A stretch of DNA of 64,000 nucleotides from Microvirga sp. Lineage in GTDB: Bacteria > Pseudomonadota > Alphaproteobacteria > Rhizobiales > Beijerinckiaceae. The DNA is taken from positions 1 to 64,000 of the forward strand of contig NZ_JACXAB010000008.1 of assembly GCF_014699075.1 (NCBI RefSeq), in the 5' to 3' direction. A model generated the notes under the pieces. That model worked only from the letters and a program-made list of their open reading frames with translations. It was not told where the DNA came from and did no database searches. Position numbers and translations under genes: made by a program. Numbering within the stretch: the stretch's first letter is position 1; every line of letters starts with the position of its first letter. Shown piece by piece: positions 28,759 to 38,089 of the stretch.

Positions 28759-29325
28759 TTAGTCCTTCGCACGCTCCACGTACGAGCCGTCTTCCGTCAT
28801 GATCACCACGCGGGTGCCGGCCTGGATGTGGGCTGGTACGAGGGTGCGCACGCCGTTGGACAGCATGGCGGGCTTGTAGGACGAGGAAGCCGTCTGGCCC
28901 TTTACCACCGGCTCGGTCTCGGTGATCTCGAGGGTCATGCGGGCGGGCAGCTCGATGGCGATGGCGATGCCGTTATGGATGGAGAGCATCACGGCCATAC
29001 CTTCCTGCAGGTAGGCCTTCTGATCGCCGATGATGTCCTCCGAAACCACGACCTGATCGTAGTTCTCCGGGTTCATGAAGTGGTAGCCCTCACCATCCTG
29101 ATAGAGGAAAGTGTGCTCGCGGTCCTCCACGAAGGCGCGCTCGACCTGCTCGGTGGTGCGGTAGCGCTCGGAGACCTTCACGCCGTCGGAGATGCGGCGC
29201 ATGTCCAGCTGGGTGACCGGCGTGCCCTTGCCGGGGTGGATGTTCTGAGCGGTGAGAACCACATAGAGCTTGCCGTCCATATCGACGACGTTGCCTTTGC
29301 GGAGCGTAGAGGCGATGACCTTCAC
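28759..29325 (-). CDS. efp: Translation elongation factor P
   Basis: A 188-residue protein with the three beta-barrel domains of EF-P. It frees ribosomes stalled on proline stretches. The lysine that is modified is K33 in [13 protein letters not shown], matching the lysine-type EF-P of E. coli rather than the arginine type. The genes that attach and prepare beta-lysine (epmA, epmB) are divergent, 141 bp away, so the whole module is together. The start is a GTG with AAGGAAAG upstream. Confidence 0.96.
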   Translation of the reverse strand: MKVIASTLRKGNVVDMDGKLYVVLTAQNIHPGKGTPVTQLDMRRISDGVKVSERYRTTEQVERAFVEDREHTFLYQDGEGYHFMNPENYDQVVVSEDIIGDQKAYLQEGMAVMLSIHNGIAIAIELPARMTLEITETEPVVKGQTASSSYKPAMLSNGVRTLVPAHIQAGTRVVIMTEDGSYVERAKD

Positions 29326-29387
29326 GTGAGGCTTTCCTTGTGACAGATAGGGGCGCGTCGTGAGGGTCGGGTCGCCCGAGCCCCAGT

Positions 29388-29411
29388 GGCACCGAAAATG
29401 CTTTCGGTGCC
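29388..29411. promoter_or_regulatory. Perfect inverted repeat between efp and epmA
   Basis: GGCACCGAAA (29388-29397) and TTTCGGTGCC (29402-29411) form a perfect 10-bp inverted repeat with a four-base spacer, in the 141-bp gap between the divergent efp and epmA starts. It could be an operator shared by both genes or a transcript hairpin. No long T-run follows, so a terminator is less likely. Confidence 0.5.
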
Positions 29412-29466
29412 GCAAGTAGCCTATCTTGGCGCAAATCGCCAGTCCGACCTCGCGGAACCCTTCTGT

Positions 29467-30531
29467 ATGGATAAGCCTCTCACCGCTCCCTCCCCCTGGT
29501 GGACACCCCATGTCCACGCCGACCGGCGGCCCTTCCTCATGGGTCGGAACCAGATCCAGGCGGCCCTGCGCGGCTTCTTCGCGGCGCGAGACTTCGTGGA
29601 GGTCGATACCGCCACGCTCCAGACCTCGCCGGGCAACGAGGCGCATCTCCATGCATTCGCCACGGAGGCTATCGGGCTCGACGGCTCGCGGGCGCCCCTC
29701 TACCTCCACACCTCGCCGGAATTCGCCTGCAAGAAGCTGCTCGCCGCAGGCGAGCCCAGGATCGCGTGCTTCGCCCATGTGTACCGCAACCGGGAGCGCG
29801 GCCCCCTGCACCACCCGGAGTTCACCATGGTCGAATGGTACCGGGCAGGCGAGAGCTACGAGACGCTGATAACGGATTGCGGGGAGATCCTAGGCCTTGC
29901 CGCCAAGACGGCGGGCACCCGCACCCTCACCTATCGTGGCCGCGAGACCGATCCGTTTCAGGAGCCCGAACGCCTGAGTGTGGCCGAGGCCTTCGAGCGC
30001 TTCGCCGGCATCGACCTTCTCGCCTCGATCGACCGCAACGGCGAGACCGACCGGAACCGCCTCGCCGCCAGCCTCCGGGAGGCGGGCCTGCGGGTGGCGG
30101 AGGACGACACCTGGGCGGACCTGTTCAGCCGCGTCATCGTGGAGCGGGTGGAGCCCAATCTCGGCCTCGGGCGCGCCACGATCCTCGATGAATACCCCGT
30201 AGCGGAAGCGGCGCTTGCCCGCCCAACCGCCCGCGATCCGCGGGTGGCGGAGCGGTTCGAGCTTTATGCCTGCGGGGTGGAACTCGCCAACGCCTTCGGC
30301 GAGCTGACGGACGCGGCCGAGCAGCGCCGCCGCTTCGAGGGTGAGATGGCGGAAAAGATGCGGGTCTATGGAGAGAGCTACCCCGTAGACGAGGATTTTC
30401 TGGCGGCCTTGGCCCAGATGCCCGAGGCGAGCGGCATCGCGCTCGGATTTGATCGCCTCGTGATGCTTGCCACCGGCGCCTCGCGCATCGAGCAGGTGCT
30501 CTGGGCACCCGTGCCGGAGACCGGCCGATGA
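29467..30531 (+). CDS. epmA: EF-P lysine ligase EpmA (PoxA/GenX)
   Basis: A 354-residue class II lysyl-tRNA synthetase-like protein without the tRNA anticodon-binding domain, which is why it charges EF-P instead of tRNA. Class II motifs are visible: [20 protein letters not shown] (motif 2 region) and [17 protein letters not shown] (motif 3). It attaches (R)-beta-lysine to K33 of EF-P. The ATG of [12 protein letters not shown] is chosen. Its stop overlaps the epmB start by four bases (ATGA), showing translational coupling. Confidence 0.94.
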   Translation: MDKPLTAPSPWWTPHVHADRRPFLMGRNQIQAALRGFFAARDFVEVDTATLQTSPGNEAHLHAFATEAIGLDGSRAPLYLHTSPEFACKKLLAAGEPRIACFAHVYRNRERGPLHHPEFTMVEWYRAGESYETLITDCGEILGLAAKTAGTRTLTYRGRETDPFQEPERLSVAEAFERFAGIDLLASIDRNGETDRNRLAASLREAGLRVAEDDTWADLFSRVIVERVEPNLGLGRATILDEYPVAEAALARPTARDPRVAERFELYACGVELANAFGELTDAAEQRRRFEGEMAEKMRVYGESYPVDEDFLAALAQMPEASGIALGFDRLVMLATGASRIEQVLWAPVPETGR

Positions 30532-31583
30532 ATGCGATCCGTCCCATCCGCAATCCGGCCGAGCTGGTCGAGGCCGGTCTCGTCGCCCCGGAGGAGCTTG
30601 CCGGGATCGAGCGCGTTGCGGAGCGCTACGCCGTCGCCATCAGCCCCGCCATGGCCCGGCTGATCGAGCCGAGCGACCCGCAGGACCCCATCGCCCGCCA
30701 GTTCGTGCCCGATGCGGCGGAGCTGACCACCACGCCCGAGGAGCGCGACGATCCGATCGGCGATCTGGCCCACAGCCCCGTCGAGGGCATCGTCCACCGC
30801 TATCCCGACCGGGTGCTGCTGAAGGCCGTGCATGTCTGCCCGGTCTATTGCCGCTTCTGCTTCCGCCGCGAGATGGTGGGGCCGCAAGGTCTCGGCACCC
30901 TTTCGCCCGAGGCCATGGACCGGGCCTTCGCCTATATCGCGGATCACCCGGAGATCTGGGAGGTGATCCTCACCGGAGGCGACCCGCTGGTGCTGTCCCC
31001 GCGCCGGCTCGCCGAGATCATGCAGAGGCTTTCCGCCATCGACCACGTGAAGATCGTCCGCTTCCACACCCGTGTGCCCGTGGTGGAGCCGGAGCGGATC
31101 GACGCGGCCCTCGTCACCGCCCTTAAATGCAGCGGCAAGACGGCCTATGTGGCGCTTCACGCCAACCACCCGCGCGAGCTGACCCCGGACGCACGCGCCG
31201 CCTGCGCTCGCCTCGTGGATTCAGGCATCGTGATGATCAGCCAGTCGGTGCTGCTGAAAGGCATCAACGACGATCCCGATACGCTGGCCGCCCTCATGCG
31301 CGCCTTCGTGGAAAACCGGATCAAGCCCTATTACCTGCACCACCCCGATCTCGCCCCGGGCACAAGCCATTTCCGCCTCTCCATCGAGGTGGGCCGCGCC
31401 CTCGTGGCGGCCTTGCGCGGTCGCATCTCGGGCCTGTGCCAGCCCACCTACATCCTCGACATTCCGGGCGGGCATGGAAAGGCCGTGATCGGCCCGGATG
31501 CGATCCGGGAGAACGGAGGCTGCCACACGGTCTCGGACTTCCGGGGCGGCGAGCACGTCTATCCGCCGGGAGGCGAGAGCTAA
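30528..31583 (+). CDS. epmB: EF-P beta-lysine synthesis: L-lysine 2,3-aminomutase EpmB
   Basis: A 351-residue radical-SAM enzyme that turns L-lysine into (R)-beta-lysine for EpmA. The [4Fe-4S] cluster motif CxxxCxxC is at C104, C108 and C111 (VHVCPVYCRFCFRRE). The PLP lysine is expected in PGGHGKAVIG near residue 320. Length matches short EpmB proteins rather than catabolic lysine aminomutases. It overlaps epmA at its start and overlaps the end of convergent arfB by four bases at its stop. Confidence 0.93.
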   Translation: MNAIRPIRNPAELVEAGLVAPEELAGIERVAERYAVAISPAMARLIEPSDPQDPIARQFVPDAAELTTTPEERDDPIGDLAHSPVEGIVHRYPDRVLLKAVHVCPVYCRFCFRREMVGPQGLGTLSPEAMDRAFAYIADHPEIWEVILTGGDPLVLSPRRLAEIMQRLSAIDHVKIVRFHTRVPVVEPERIDAALVTALKCSGKTAYVALHANHPRELTPDARAACARLVDSGIVMISQSVLLKGINDDPDTLAALMRAFVENRIKPYYLHHPDLAPGTSHFRLSIEVGRALVAALRGRISGLCQPTYILDIPGGHGKAVIGPDAIRENGGCHTVSDFRGGEHVYPPGGES

Positions 31584-32002
31584 TCGAAGGCCGGCTTGCC
31601 GCTGCGGCCCTTCTTGATCTCGGCGCGGCGCCCCTTCGACTCCAGCCTGCGCTTCTTGGAAGCCAGCGTCGGCCGCGTGGGTCGGCGCGGCTTCGGCCGC
31701 TCGGTCGCCTGTCGAACCAGCTCCACGAGGCGCTCCACCGCATCTTCCCGGTTGCGCTCCTGCGAGCGGAAGCGCTGTGCGGTGATGATGAGCACGCCGT
31801 CATTGGTCAGGCGGCTGCCGGCGAGCCGCTCCAGCTTTTCCTTTACGTAATCCGGCAGCGAGGGCGAGTTGCGCACGTCGAAGCGCAGCTGGACGGCGGT
31901 TTCCACCTTGTTGACGTTCTGCCCGCCCGGCCCGGAGGCGCGGATAAAGCTTTCCTGGAGTTCCGCTTCATCGAGCGCGATGGAGTTCGTCACCTGGATC
32001 AT
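31580..32002 (-). CDS. arfB: Peptidyl-tRNA hydrolase ArfB (ribosome rescue)
   Basis: A 140-residue protein that frees stalled ribosomes without a stop codon. The catalytic GGQ is in RASGPGGQNVNKVETAV, and the C-terminal tail is rich in Lys and Arg (KKRRLESKGRRAEIKKGRSG), which enters the empty mRNA channel. MIQVTNSIALDE is taken as the start; its ATGA overlaps the stop of the upstream minus-strand gene. It is convergent with epmB, with a four-base overlap. Confidence 0.94.
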   Translation of the reverse strand: MIQVTNSIALDEAELQESFIRASGPGGQNVNKVETAVQLRFDVRNSPSLPDYVKEKLERLAGSRLTNDGVLIITAQRFRSQERNREDAVERLVELVRQATERPKPRRPTRPTLASKKRRLESKGRRAEIKKGRSGKPAFD

Positions 32003-32376
32003 GGGGCCTCGGTAGAAATGGCGCAAGGGAAGCACTGATGCACCCCATCAGGCACGACAACTTCATCTGCGATGATGGAGATTTCGTCTCCAGACTGCAT
32101 AACAATAACAAATCTTTTTAATTCATTACCAACGACAAAGCTTCTAGTTTCCAAGATGTAATTGCTTGGCCCCCACGGAAATTTTCTTGAGATGTTTATT
32201 GATATAACTCTCTTGAATTCAATCAGCTCACCATGACTTAACCTGACTACAACAGCTCCATTCTGCCAATTGATCTCAAAACCCAACAGCACTCGATCAT
32301 GTAAAGGGCCGTAGTTATTCATATCTTCACCCTCCGGCCTATGCTCTGCGTCTAAGTCTTCATTGACGACATTCAT
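31999..32376 (-). CDS. Hypothetical protein, AT-rich gene upstream of arfB
   Basis: About 125 residues; not recognised. The conserved-looking core is VVVRLSHGELIEF, FPWGPSNYILETRSF and FVIVMQSGDEISIIADEVVV, a pattern of alternating beta strands. I recall similar FPWGPS / MQSGD proteins in other alphaproteobacteria without known role. The region is visibly richer in A and T than its neighbours, suggesting acquisition. Start could be the ATG at 32376 or at 32322. Its stop overlaps the arfB start, so they may be translated together. Confidence 0.65.
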   Translation of the reverse strand: MNVVNEDLDAEHRPEGEDMNNYGPLHDRVLLGFEINWQNGAVVVRLSHGELIEFKRVISINISRKFPWGPSNYILETRSFVVGNELKRFVIVMQSGDEISIIADEVVVPDGVHQCFPCAISTEAP

Positions 32377-32484
32377 CTTTCCCAATGCCGCTTTCCAACG
32401 CGCTTGTCGACAGGTGCATTTACGTCTAAGCGCCGTAGACCCCTGCTCTTTTGTCGGACATTGCGTTCCGCCCCATATCCATCG

Positions 32485-33411
32485 ATGTCCGCCGTCTTCG
32501 CCAGCCTGATCCCGACCTTCCTGATCATCGCGACCGGCTGGCTGTGCCGGGCCACGGGGTTCGTGGGCGAGCAGCAATGGGCCGGGATGGAGCGCGTCAC
32601 CTATGTGATCTTCTTCCCGGCCCTCGTCATCGATACCCTGTCGCGAGCCGACCTCTCCTCCGTGCCGGTGCTCGGCGTCGGCGGCGCGCTGGTCGGCGCG
32701 ATCCTCGCCATGGCGGTGCTGGTGCTGGCGCTACGCCCCCTGCTGGAGCGCCATTTCGGCATCGACGGCCCGAGCTTCACGTCGATCTTCCAGGGCGCAA
32801 CGCGTTGGAACACCTTCGTGGGCCTCGCCGTCGCCGGAAGCCTGTTCGGCCAGCGCGGCATTGCGCTGATCGCGGTGGCCATCGCCGCCATGGTGCCGCT
32901 CCTCAACCTGCTCGCCTTCTATGTTTTCATCCGCTTTGCCGGCCAGCCCCGGCGCAGCCCCTGGGATATCCTACGCTCCTTCGTGACCAACCCGTTCATC
33001 TGGTCCTGCGCCGTGGGGCTTGCCCTCAACCTGCTGGCGCCTCCGCTGCTGAAGCCCATGGCTGCCTATATCGAGGTCATCGGCCGGGCAGCGCTCGCGG
33101 CGGGTCTCCTGATCGTCGGTGCGGGCCTGGACATCCGGCGCTTGGCCCGTCCCGGCCTGCCGCATGCCCTGTCGGCGGGCCTCAAGCTCGTCCTCCTGCC
33201 GGTCATGGCCGGAACGCTCGCGGGCCTCATGGGCGTCACCGGCAACGATATGACGGTGACCATCATCGCCGCCTCCGTGCCCTCCGCCAGCGCGGCCTAT
33301 GTGCTTGCGCGCCAGATGGGCGGCAATGCCGGGCTCATGGCGGAGATCCTGACCCTGCAGACCCTGCTCGCCCTGCTCTCCATGCCGGTGCTCATCTCCC
33401 TCCTGGGTTGA
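32485..33411 (+). CDS. AEC-family transporter (auxin efflux carrier-like)
   Basis: A 308-residue protein with ten predicted membrane helices, opening SLIPTFLIIATGWLCRATG and ending LTLQTLLALLSMPVLISLL. The second half has SVPSASAAYVLARQMGGNA, the standard motif of bacterial AEC/MdcF-type carriers. These move dicarboxylates or other small acids; the exact solute is not known. The start MSAVFASLIP is chosen because it leads straight into the first helix. Confidence 0.9.
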   Translation: MSAVFASLIPTFLIIATGWLCRATGFVGEQQWAGMERVTYVIFFPALVIDTLSRADLSSVPVLGVGGALVGAILAMAVLVLALRPLLERHFGIDGPSFTSIFQGATRWNTFVGLAVAGSLFGQRGIALIAVAIAAMVPLLNLLAFYVFIRFAGQPRRSPWDILRSFVTNPFIWSCAVGLALNLLAPPLLKPMAAYIEVIGRAALAAGLLIVGAGLDIRRLARPGLPHALSAGLKLVLLPVMAGTLAGLMGVTGNDMTVTIIAASVPSASAAYVLARQMGGNAGLMAEILTLQTLLALLSMPVLISLLG

Positions 33412-33442
33412 TGAAAGACAGCCAATCTGCAATTTCAGGTAT

Positions 33443-33463
33443 AATATGGCGACTTGTCATATT
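33443..33463. promoter_or_regulatory. AT-rich inverted repeat with TATAAT in a short gap
   Basis: AATATG (33443-33448) and CATATT (33458-33463) form an inverted repeat around nine bases, overlapping TATAAT at 33440-33445. It lies 55 bases before the 80-residue hypothetical gene and could be its promoter or operator. Weak evidence. Confidence 0.3.
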
Positions 33464-33517
33464 GTGGGTTGTGCTGCTAACTAGGCGAATTGCAACAGTG
33501 AGACAGCTTCATCCCTC

Positions 33518-33760
33518 ATGACCAAAGCCCTCCGCCCCTTCGGGAAAGCACCGTCCGCGAACGACGTTTCGGGCGCTGAGGACAGCGTCGACCCCAGCCG
33601 CAAGATGAGCCCCGCGGAAACGGCCCAGTACGTGGCCGAGTTCTCGGCGGAGCTGTCCTATCTCGCCCGGGAGGCCAATCTCGATCTCCTGGCCTACCTT
33701 CTCGATATGGCCCGGCTTGAGGCCATCCGGGCGGTGCAGTCCGGCGACAAGGACGATTAG
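33518..33760 (+). CDS. Conserved hypothetical protein, 80 residues
   Basis: A small, soluble, largely helical protein. The second half, [20 protein letters not shown] followed by [16 protein letters not shown], is amphipathic and likely forms two helices. I recall similar short proteins next to dprA in Rhizobiales, but no role is known. It is convergent with dprA and overlaps its end by four bases. Confidence 0.75.
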   Translation: MTKALRPFGKAPSANDVSGAEDSVDPSRKMSPAETAQYVAEFSAELSYLAREANLDLLAYLLDMARLEAIRAVQSGDKDD

Positions 33761-34941
33761 ATTTTCAGCAGCGACACCGCATTGCCGCCGTGACGCTCGA
33801 GCCGCCCGGCGATTTCGAGCTCCAGCAGCGCCGTCTGCACTGAGCGGATCGATAGGCCGGATTGCCGGACGAGATCGTCGATGGCGACCGGAGACGGGCC
33901 GAGGAACGTGATCAGATCGGCCTGCCCCTCCTCCGCCTCGTCCTCGATCCCCGCATCGGGCATCACAGGCCGCACCGGCGCGCGGGCGATGTCGGGCAGG
34001 TCGAGCTCGTCCCAGAGCTCTTCCGATCCAAGGGTGTAATGCGGCTCCTGGGCGCTCCGGTCGAGGCGCGGCCCCGAGGCGACCAGCGGCTCCAGCACGC
34101 TCGTCACATGCTCGATTCCGGCGCAGAGGGTGGCGCCGTCACGGATGAGATCGTTGGTGCCCTCAGCCCGTGGGTCGAGCGGCGAGCCCGGCACGGCGAA
34201 GACCTCGCGGCCCTGCTCCAGGGCAAAGCGCGCGGTGATCAGCGAGCCGGAGCGGCGGGCGGCTTCCACCACCACGACCCCGTAGGACAGGCCGGAGACG
34301 ACGCGGTTGCGGCGCGGGAAGTCGCGCCCGCGCGGCTCCCAGCCCATGGGCATCTCGGAGACCACGGCCCCGCCCTGCTCCAGGATCGCCTGGAGCAGCG
34401 GCTCGTTCTGGCTTGGGTAAATCCGATCGTGCCCGCCGGCCAGCACCGCGACCGTGCCGGTCTCCAGCGTCGCCTTGTGGGCTCTCGTGTCGATGCCCCG
34501 CGCCAGCCCCGAGACCACCACATAACCAGCCTCGCCCAGTTGCCGTGCGAGGCGCTCGGCGAAGGTCAGGCCGGACGCCGAGGCGTTGCGCGAGCCAACA
34601 ATGGCGACGGAGGGCTTCGCCAGCACCGCAGCATTGCCGCGAAGCGCGATCAGCGGCGGAGCGGTGTCGATGGCCTGGAGGGTCTTGGGATAATCCGGCT
34701 CGCCCATGGCGATGAAGCGCACACCGAGACGCGCAGCTGCGGCCATTTCCTTCTCGGCCTCCGCCCGGCTGTACACTTTGAGCAGCAGGCGCCCACCGCG
34801 GCGGGCGAGATCCGGCAGGGCGTCCAGCGCGGCTCCGGCTCCGCCGTACTGATTGATCAGGGCGCGGAAGGTGCGCGGGCCCACGTTTTCCGAGCGGATG
34901 AGGCGAAGCCAATCGAGACGCTGCTCATCCGTCAGGATCAT
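33757..34941 (-). CDS. dprA: DNA-processing protein DprA
   Basis: A 394-residue protein that loads RecA on incoming single-stranded DNA during transformation. It has an N-terminal helical domain, then the Rossmann core with [51 protein letters not shown] and [18 protein letters not shown], and a C-terminal winged-helix domain ([20 protein letters not shown]). Length is normal. It follows plsY by three bases on the minus strand, in the pyrB-pyrX-plsY-dprA order. Confidence 0.95.
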   Translation of the reverse strand: MILTDEQRLDWLRLIRSENVGPRTFRALINQYGGAGAALDALPDLARRGGRLLLKVYSRAEAEKEMAAAARLGVRFIAMGEPDYPKTLQAIDTAPPLIALRGNAAVLAKPSVAIVGSRNASASGLTFAERLARQLGEAGYVVVSGLARGIDTRAHKATLETGTVAVLAGGHDRIYPSQNEPLLQAILEQGGAVVSEMPMGWEPRGRDFPRRNRVVSGLSYGVVVVEAARRSGSLITARFALEQGREVFAVPGSPLDPRAEGTNDLIRDGATLCAGIEHVTSVLEPLVASGPRLDRSAQEPHYTLGSEELWDELDLPDIARAPVRPVMPDAGIEDEAEEGQADLITFLGPSPVAIDDLVRQSGLSIRSVQTALLELEIAGRLERHGGNAVSLLKI

Positions 34942-34944
34942 GCC

Positions 34945-35547
34945 TTATCCCTTCTGCCCGATCTTGCCTTCGGTGCCGGCAAGGAGTCGGCTGATGTTCT
35001 GCCCGTGCTTCCACCACAGCAGCGCCACGAGCACCACCGCGATTCCGGCCATGCCGGGCTCGCCCAGCAGCCAGAGGACAATCGGCGACGCTGCGCTGGC
35101 GACCAGGGCCGAGAGCGAGGAATACTTGGAGGCGAAGGCGACCCCGAGCCAGATCGCGCAGAAGATCAGCGCCGCGAGCGGCTTCAGGCCGATCAGCACG
35201 CCGATGAAGGTGGCAACACCCTTGCCGCCCTTGAATCCGAGCCAGACCGGGAAGAGGTGGCCGAGGAAGGCCCCGAGGGCCGCCATCGTGGCGAACTGAG
35301 GGCCCCATTGCGCGGCGATGAGCACCGCGGCCGTGCCCTTGAGGGCATCGGCCACGAGCGTTGCGGCCGCGAGTCCCTTGTGGCCCGTGCGCAGCACATT
35401 GGTGGCACCGATATTGCCGGACCCGATCTTCCGCACGTCGCCGAGGCCCGCCATGCGGGTGAAGATCAGGCCGAACGGAATCGAGCCCAGGAGATAGCCG
35501 AAAAGCAGAGCCGCCAGCAGGTACAGGAGATTGGCCTCGTCAGACAT
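34945..35547 (-). CDS. plsY: Glycerol-3-phosphate acyltransferase PlsY
   Basis: A 200-residue inner-membrane enzyme that moves acyl groups from acyl-phosphate to glycerol 3-phosphate, the first step of phospholipid synthesis. It has five hydrophobic helices and the motifs [33 protein letters not shown] and [14 protein letters not shown], which bind the phosphates. Its length fits the family. It lies ten bases after pyrX and three before dprA. Confidence 0.95.
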   Translation of the reverse strand: MSDEANLLYLLAALLFGYLLGSIPFGLIFTRMAGLGDVRKIGSGNIGATNVLRTGHKGLAAATLVADALKGTAAVLIAAQWGPQFATMAALGAFLGHLFPVWLGFKGGKGVATFIGVLIGLKPLAALIFCAIWLGVAFASKYSSLSALVASAASPIVLWLLGEPGMAGIAVVLVALLWWKHGQNISRLLAGTEGKIGQKG

Positions 35548-35557
35548 ACATTTCTCG

Positions 35558-36850
35558 TTACATCGTTTCGCGTTGAAAAACCACCCGGCCCGCCACCATG
35601 GTGATGGTCACCTGGCCTTCGAGGCGCGCTTCGTCGAAGGGCGTGTTCTTGGACAGGGACTTGAGCTGGCGCTTGTCGAGCACGTAGGGCGCGTCCGGAT
35701 CGAACACGATCAGGTCGGCCGGAGCGCCGACCGCGAGCCGTCCGCCGGGAAGGCCTAGAATTTCCGCGGGTTTGGTGGACAGGGCCCGCAGGAGCCGCGG
35801 CAGGGAGATGCGGTCCGAGTGAACAAGGCGCAAGGCCGCCGACAGCAGGGTCTCGAGCCCTACGGCCCCATCGGCGGCTTCCGCGAACGGCAAACGCTTG
35901 TTCTCAACATCCTGTGGATTGTGGTCGGAGACGATCACGTCGATGGTGCCGTCCGCCAGCGCCTCGATCATCGCCTGCCGGTCGTCCTCGTGGCGCAGGG
36001 GCGGCGAGAGCTTCAGGAAGGTGCGGTAGTCGCCGATGTCGTTCTCGTTGAGCGCCAGGTGATTGATGGAGACGCCGCAGGTGACCGGCAGCCCCCTCGC
36101 CTTAGCAGTGCGCACGATCTCGGCGGAGTCGGCGCAGGAGATCATGGCCGCGTGGTAGCGCCCGCCCGTGAGGCGTACGAGGCGGATGTCGCGCTCCAGC
36201 ATCACCGTCTCGGCCTCGCGCGGGATGCCCGGCAGGCCGAGCCGGGAGGCGAACTCGCCCTCGTTCATCACGCCCTGCCCGACCAGATCGGGATCCTCCA
36301 CGTGGTGGATGATCAGCGCGTCGAAGTCGCGGGCATAGGTAAGCGCCCGGCGCATCACCTGGGCATTCGTGACCGGGCGCGCCCCGTCCGTAAACGCGAT
36401 AGCGCCGGCTTCCTTGAGGCGGCCGATCTCCGCCATCTCGGCGCCCTGCAATCCCTTGGTCAGCGCCGCAGCCGGGCGGATGTTCACCATCGAGGTGTCG
36501 CGGGCGCGGCGGACGATGAAGTCGATCACCGCCGGATCGTCGAGAGCCGGGCTCGTATCCGGCATCGACACCACGGTGGTAACGCCGCCCGCCGCAGCCG
36601 CCTCGCCGGCGCTCTTCAGGGTCTCGCGATAGGGCCCGCCCGGCTCGCCGATGAAGGCGCGCATGTCGATGAGGCCGGGCGCAAGCACCTGGCCGCCGCA
36701 ATCGATCACCTGTGTGTCGGCGGCCTCTTTCAGCTGCGGCCCGAGATCCTGAATGATGCCGTCGCGCACGAGCACGCCGCCGCGCACCTCGCGGTCGCTG
36801 CCGGGGTCGATGAGGCGGGCGTTCTTGAAGAGGATGGGTTGGTTGCTCAT
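35558..36850 (-). CDS. pyrX: Dihydroorotase-like protein without the HxH metal motif (PyrX type)
   Basis: A 430-residue amidohydrolase-fold protein annotated by similarity as dihydroorotase. Active enzymes carry a D-x-H-x-H-x-R-E-P-G strand; here the same place reads [11 protein letters not shown], so both histidines are gone. Other features remain ([35 protein letters not shown]). The protein is therefore probably inactive and structural. In Pseudomonas a non-catalytic pyrC' product is needed to assemble aspartate transcarbamoylase, and rhizobial operons have the same pyrB-pyrX pair. pyrB ends eight bases upstream. A true pyrC must lie elsewhere. Confidence 0.88.
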   Translation of the reverse strand: MSNQPILFKNARLIDPGSDREVRGGVLVRDGIIQDLGPQLKEAADTQVIDCGGQVLAPGLIDMRAFIGEPGGPYRETLKSAGEAAAAGGVTTVVSMPDTSPALDDPAVIDFIVRRARDTSMVNIRPAAALTKGLQGAEMAEIGRLKEAGAIAFTDGARPVTNAQVMRRALTYARDFDALIIHHVEDPDLVGQGVMNEGEFASRLGLPGIPREAETVMLERDIRLVRLTGGRYHAAMISCADSAEIVRTAKARGLPVTCGVSINHLALNENDIGDYRTFLKLSPPLRHEDDRQAMIEALADGTIDVIVSDHNPQDVENKRLPFAEAADGAVGLETLLSAALRLVHSDRISLPRLLRALSTKPAEILGLPGGRLAVGAPADLIVFDPDAPYVLDKRQLKSLSKNTPFDEARLEGQVTITMVAGRVVFQRETM

Positions 36851-36858
36851 GACGCCCC

Positions 36859-37806
36859 TCACCTGTTCGGCAGATGGCTCGCCAGAGCCTCCAGCACCGC
36901 CATGCGCACGGCGACGCCCATTTCGACCTGCTCGCGGATCAGCGACTGCTCGCCGTCCGCCACGTCGGACGAGATCTCCACGCCCCGGTTCATGGGGCCG
37001 GGATGCATGACCAGCGCATCGGGCTTGGCGAAGTTGAGCTTCTCCTGATCGAGGCCGTAGAAGCGGAAATACTCCTTCACGGAAGGCACGAAGGAGCCGT
37101 TCATGCGCTCACGCTGAAGGCGCAGCATCATGACGATGTCGGCGTCCCTCAACCCCTTCTCCATGCTGGTGAAGGTCTCGAAGCCGAGCCGCGCGATGCC
37201 CGGCGGGATCAGGGTCGAGGGGGCCACGAGGCGCACCCGCGCGCCCATGGCGGCGAGCAGGATCATGTTGGAGCGCGCCACCCGCGAATGCAGAATGTCG
37301 CCGCAGATCGCCACCGTCAGCCCCTCGATGCGGCCCTTGTTGCGCCGGATGGTGAGCGCGTCGAGGAGCGCCTGGGTCGGGTGCTCGTGCGCGCCGTCGC
37401 CGGCGTTCACCACCGAGCAATCGACCTTCTGGGCAAGCAGATGCACCGCGCCCGCCGCGTGATGGCGCACCACGATGATATCGGGCCGCATGGCGTTGAG
37501 GGTCACGGCCGTGTCGATCAGCGTCTCGCCCTTCTTCACGGAGGACGAGCCGACCTGCATGTTCATCACGTCCGCGCCGAGCCGCTTGCCGGCGATCTCG
37601 AAGGAGGATTGCGTGCGGGTGGAGGCCTCGAAGAAGAGGTTGATCTGGGTCCGGCCCCGGAGGGTCGTCTTCCGCTTCTCGACCTGACGGCTCACCTCCA
37701 CCTGTTCGTCGGCGAGGTCGAGCAGCGCCTGTATGTCCAAGGGAGACAGCCCCTCGATGCCGAGGAGATGCCGGTGGGGAAAAACGGATCGGGGGGCGTC
37801 TGTCAT
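36859..37806 (-). CDS. pyrB: Aspartate carbamoyltransferase catalytic subunit
   Basis: A 315-residue enzyme joining carbamoyl phosphate and aspartate in pyrimidine synthesis. The carbamoyl-phosphate motif is [12 protein letters not shown], with [16 protein letters not shown] and [12 protein letters not shown] also in place. No regulatory pyrI is next to it; the adjacent PyrX probably completes the complex. First gene of a four-gene minus-strand run (pyrB-pyrX-plsY-dprA). Confidence 0.96.
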   Translation of the reverse strand: MTDAPRSVFPHRHLLGIEGLSPLDIQALLDLADEQVEVSRQVEKRKTTLRGRTQINLFFEASTRTQSSFEIAGKRLGADVMNMQVGSSSVKKGETLIDTAVTLNAMRPDIIVVRHHAAGAVHLLAQKVDCSVVNAGDGAHEHPTQALLDALTIRRNKGRIEGLTVAICGDILHSRVARSNMILLAAMGARVRLVAPSTLIPPGIARLGFETFTSMEKGLRDADIVMMLRLQRERMNGSFVPSVKEYFRFYGLDQEKLNFAKPDALVMHPGPMNRGVEISSDVADGEQSLIREQVEMGVAVRMAVLEALASHLPNR

Positions 37807-38089
37807 CTTAAAGCGATGGCTATAGGCGCTCCGGGAAACGGCGGCAAGCGAGGGATTTGGCTGCAGGCCATCTTATGCCCAGCAGCCGCGTGGGCGACCT
37901 TGGCCATGGACTTAATCCCTTGCTGGAGCGAACCGTCGTGGCCATATTGTAAGGAGTACGCCGACGGGGTCGATTTGACTTGTCGGCCATCATCACCCAC
38001 TTATCGCGCCCTGCGGCGGTCAGCCTCTGGCCGCCGTCTGTCGTCTGGGCAGAGGGCACCGGTCCGCTGCCGCTTTTAGGAAGTCGTCC

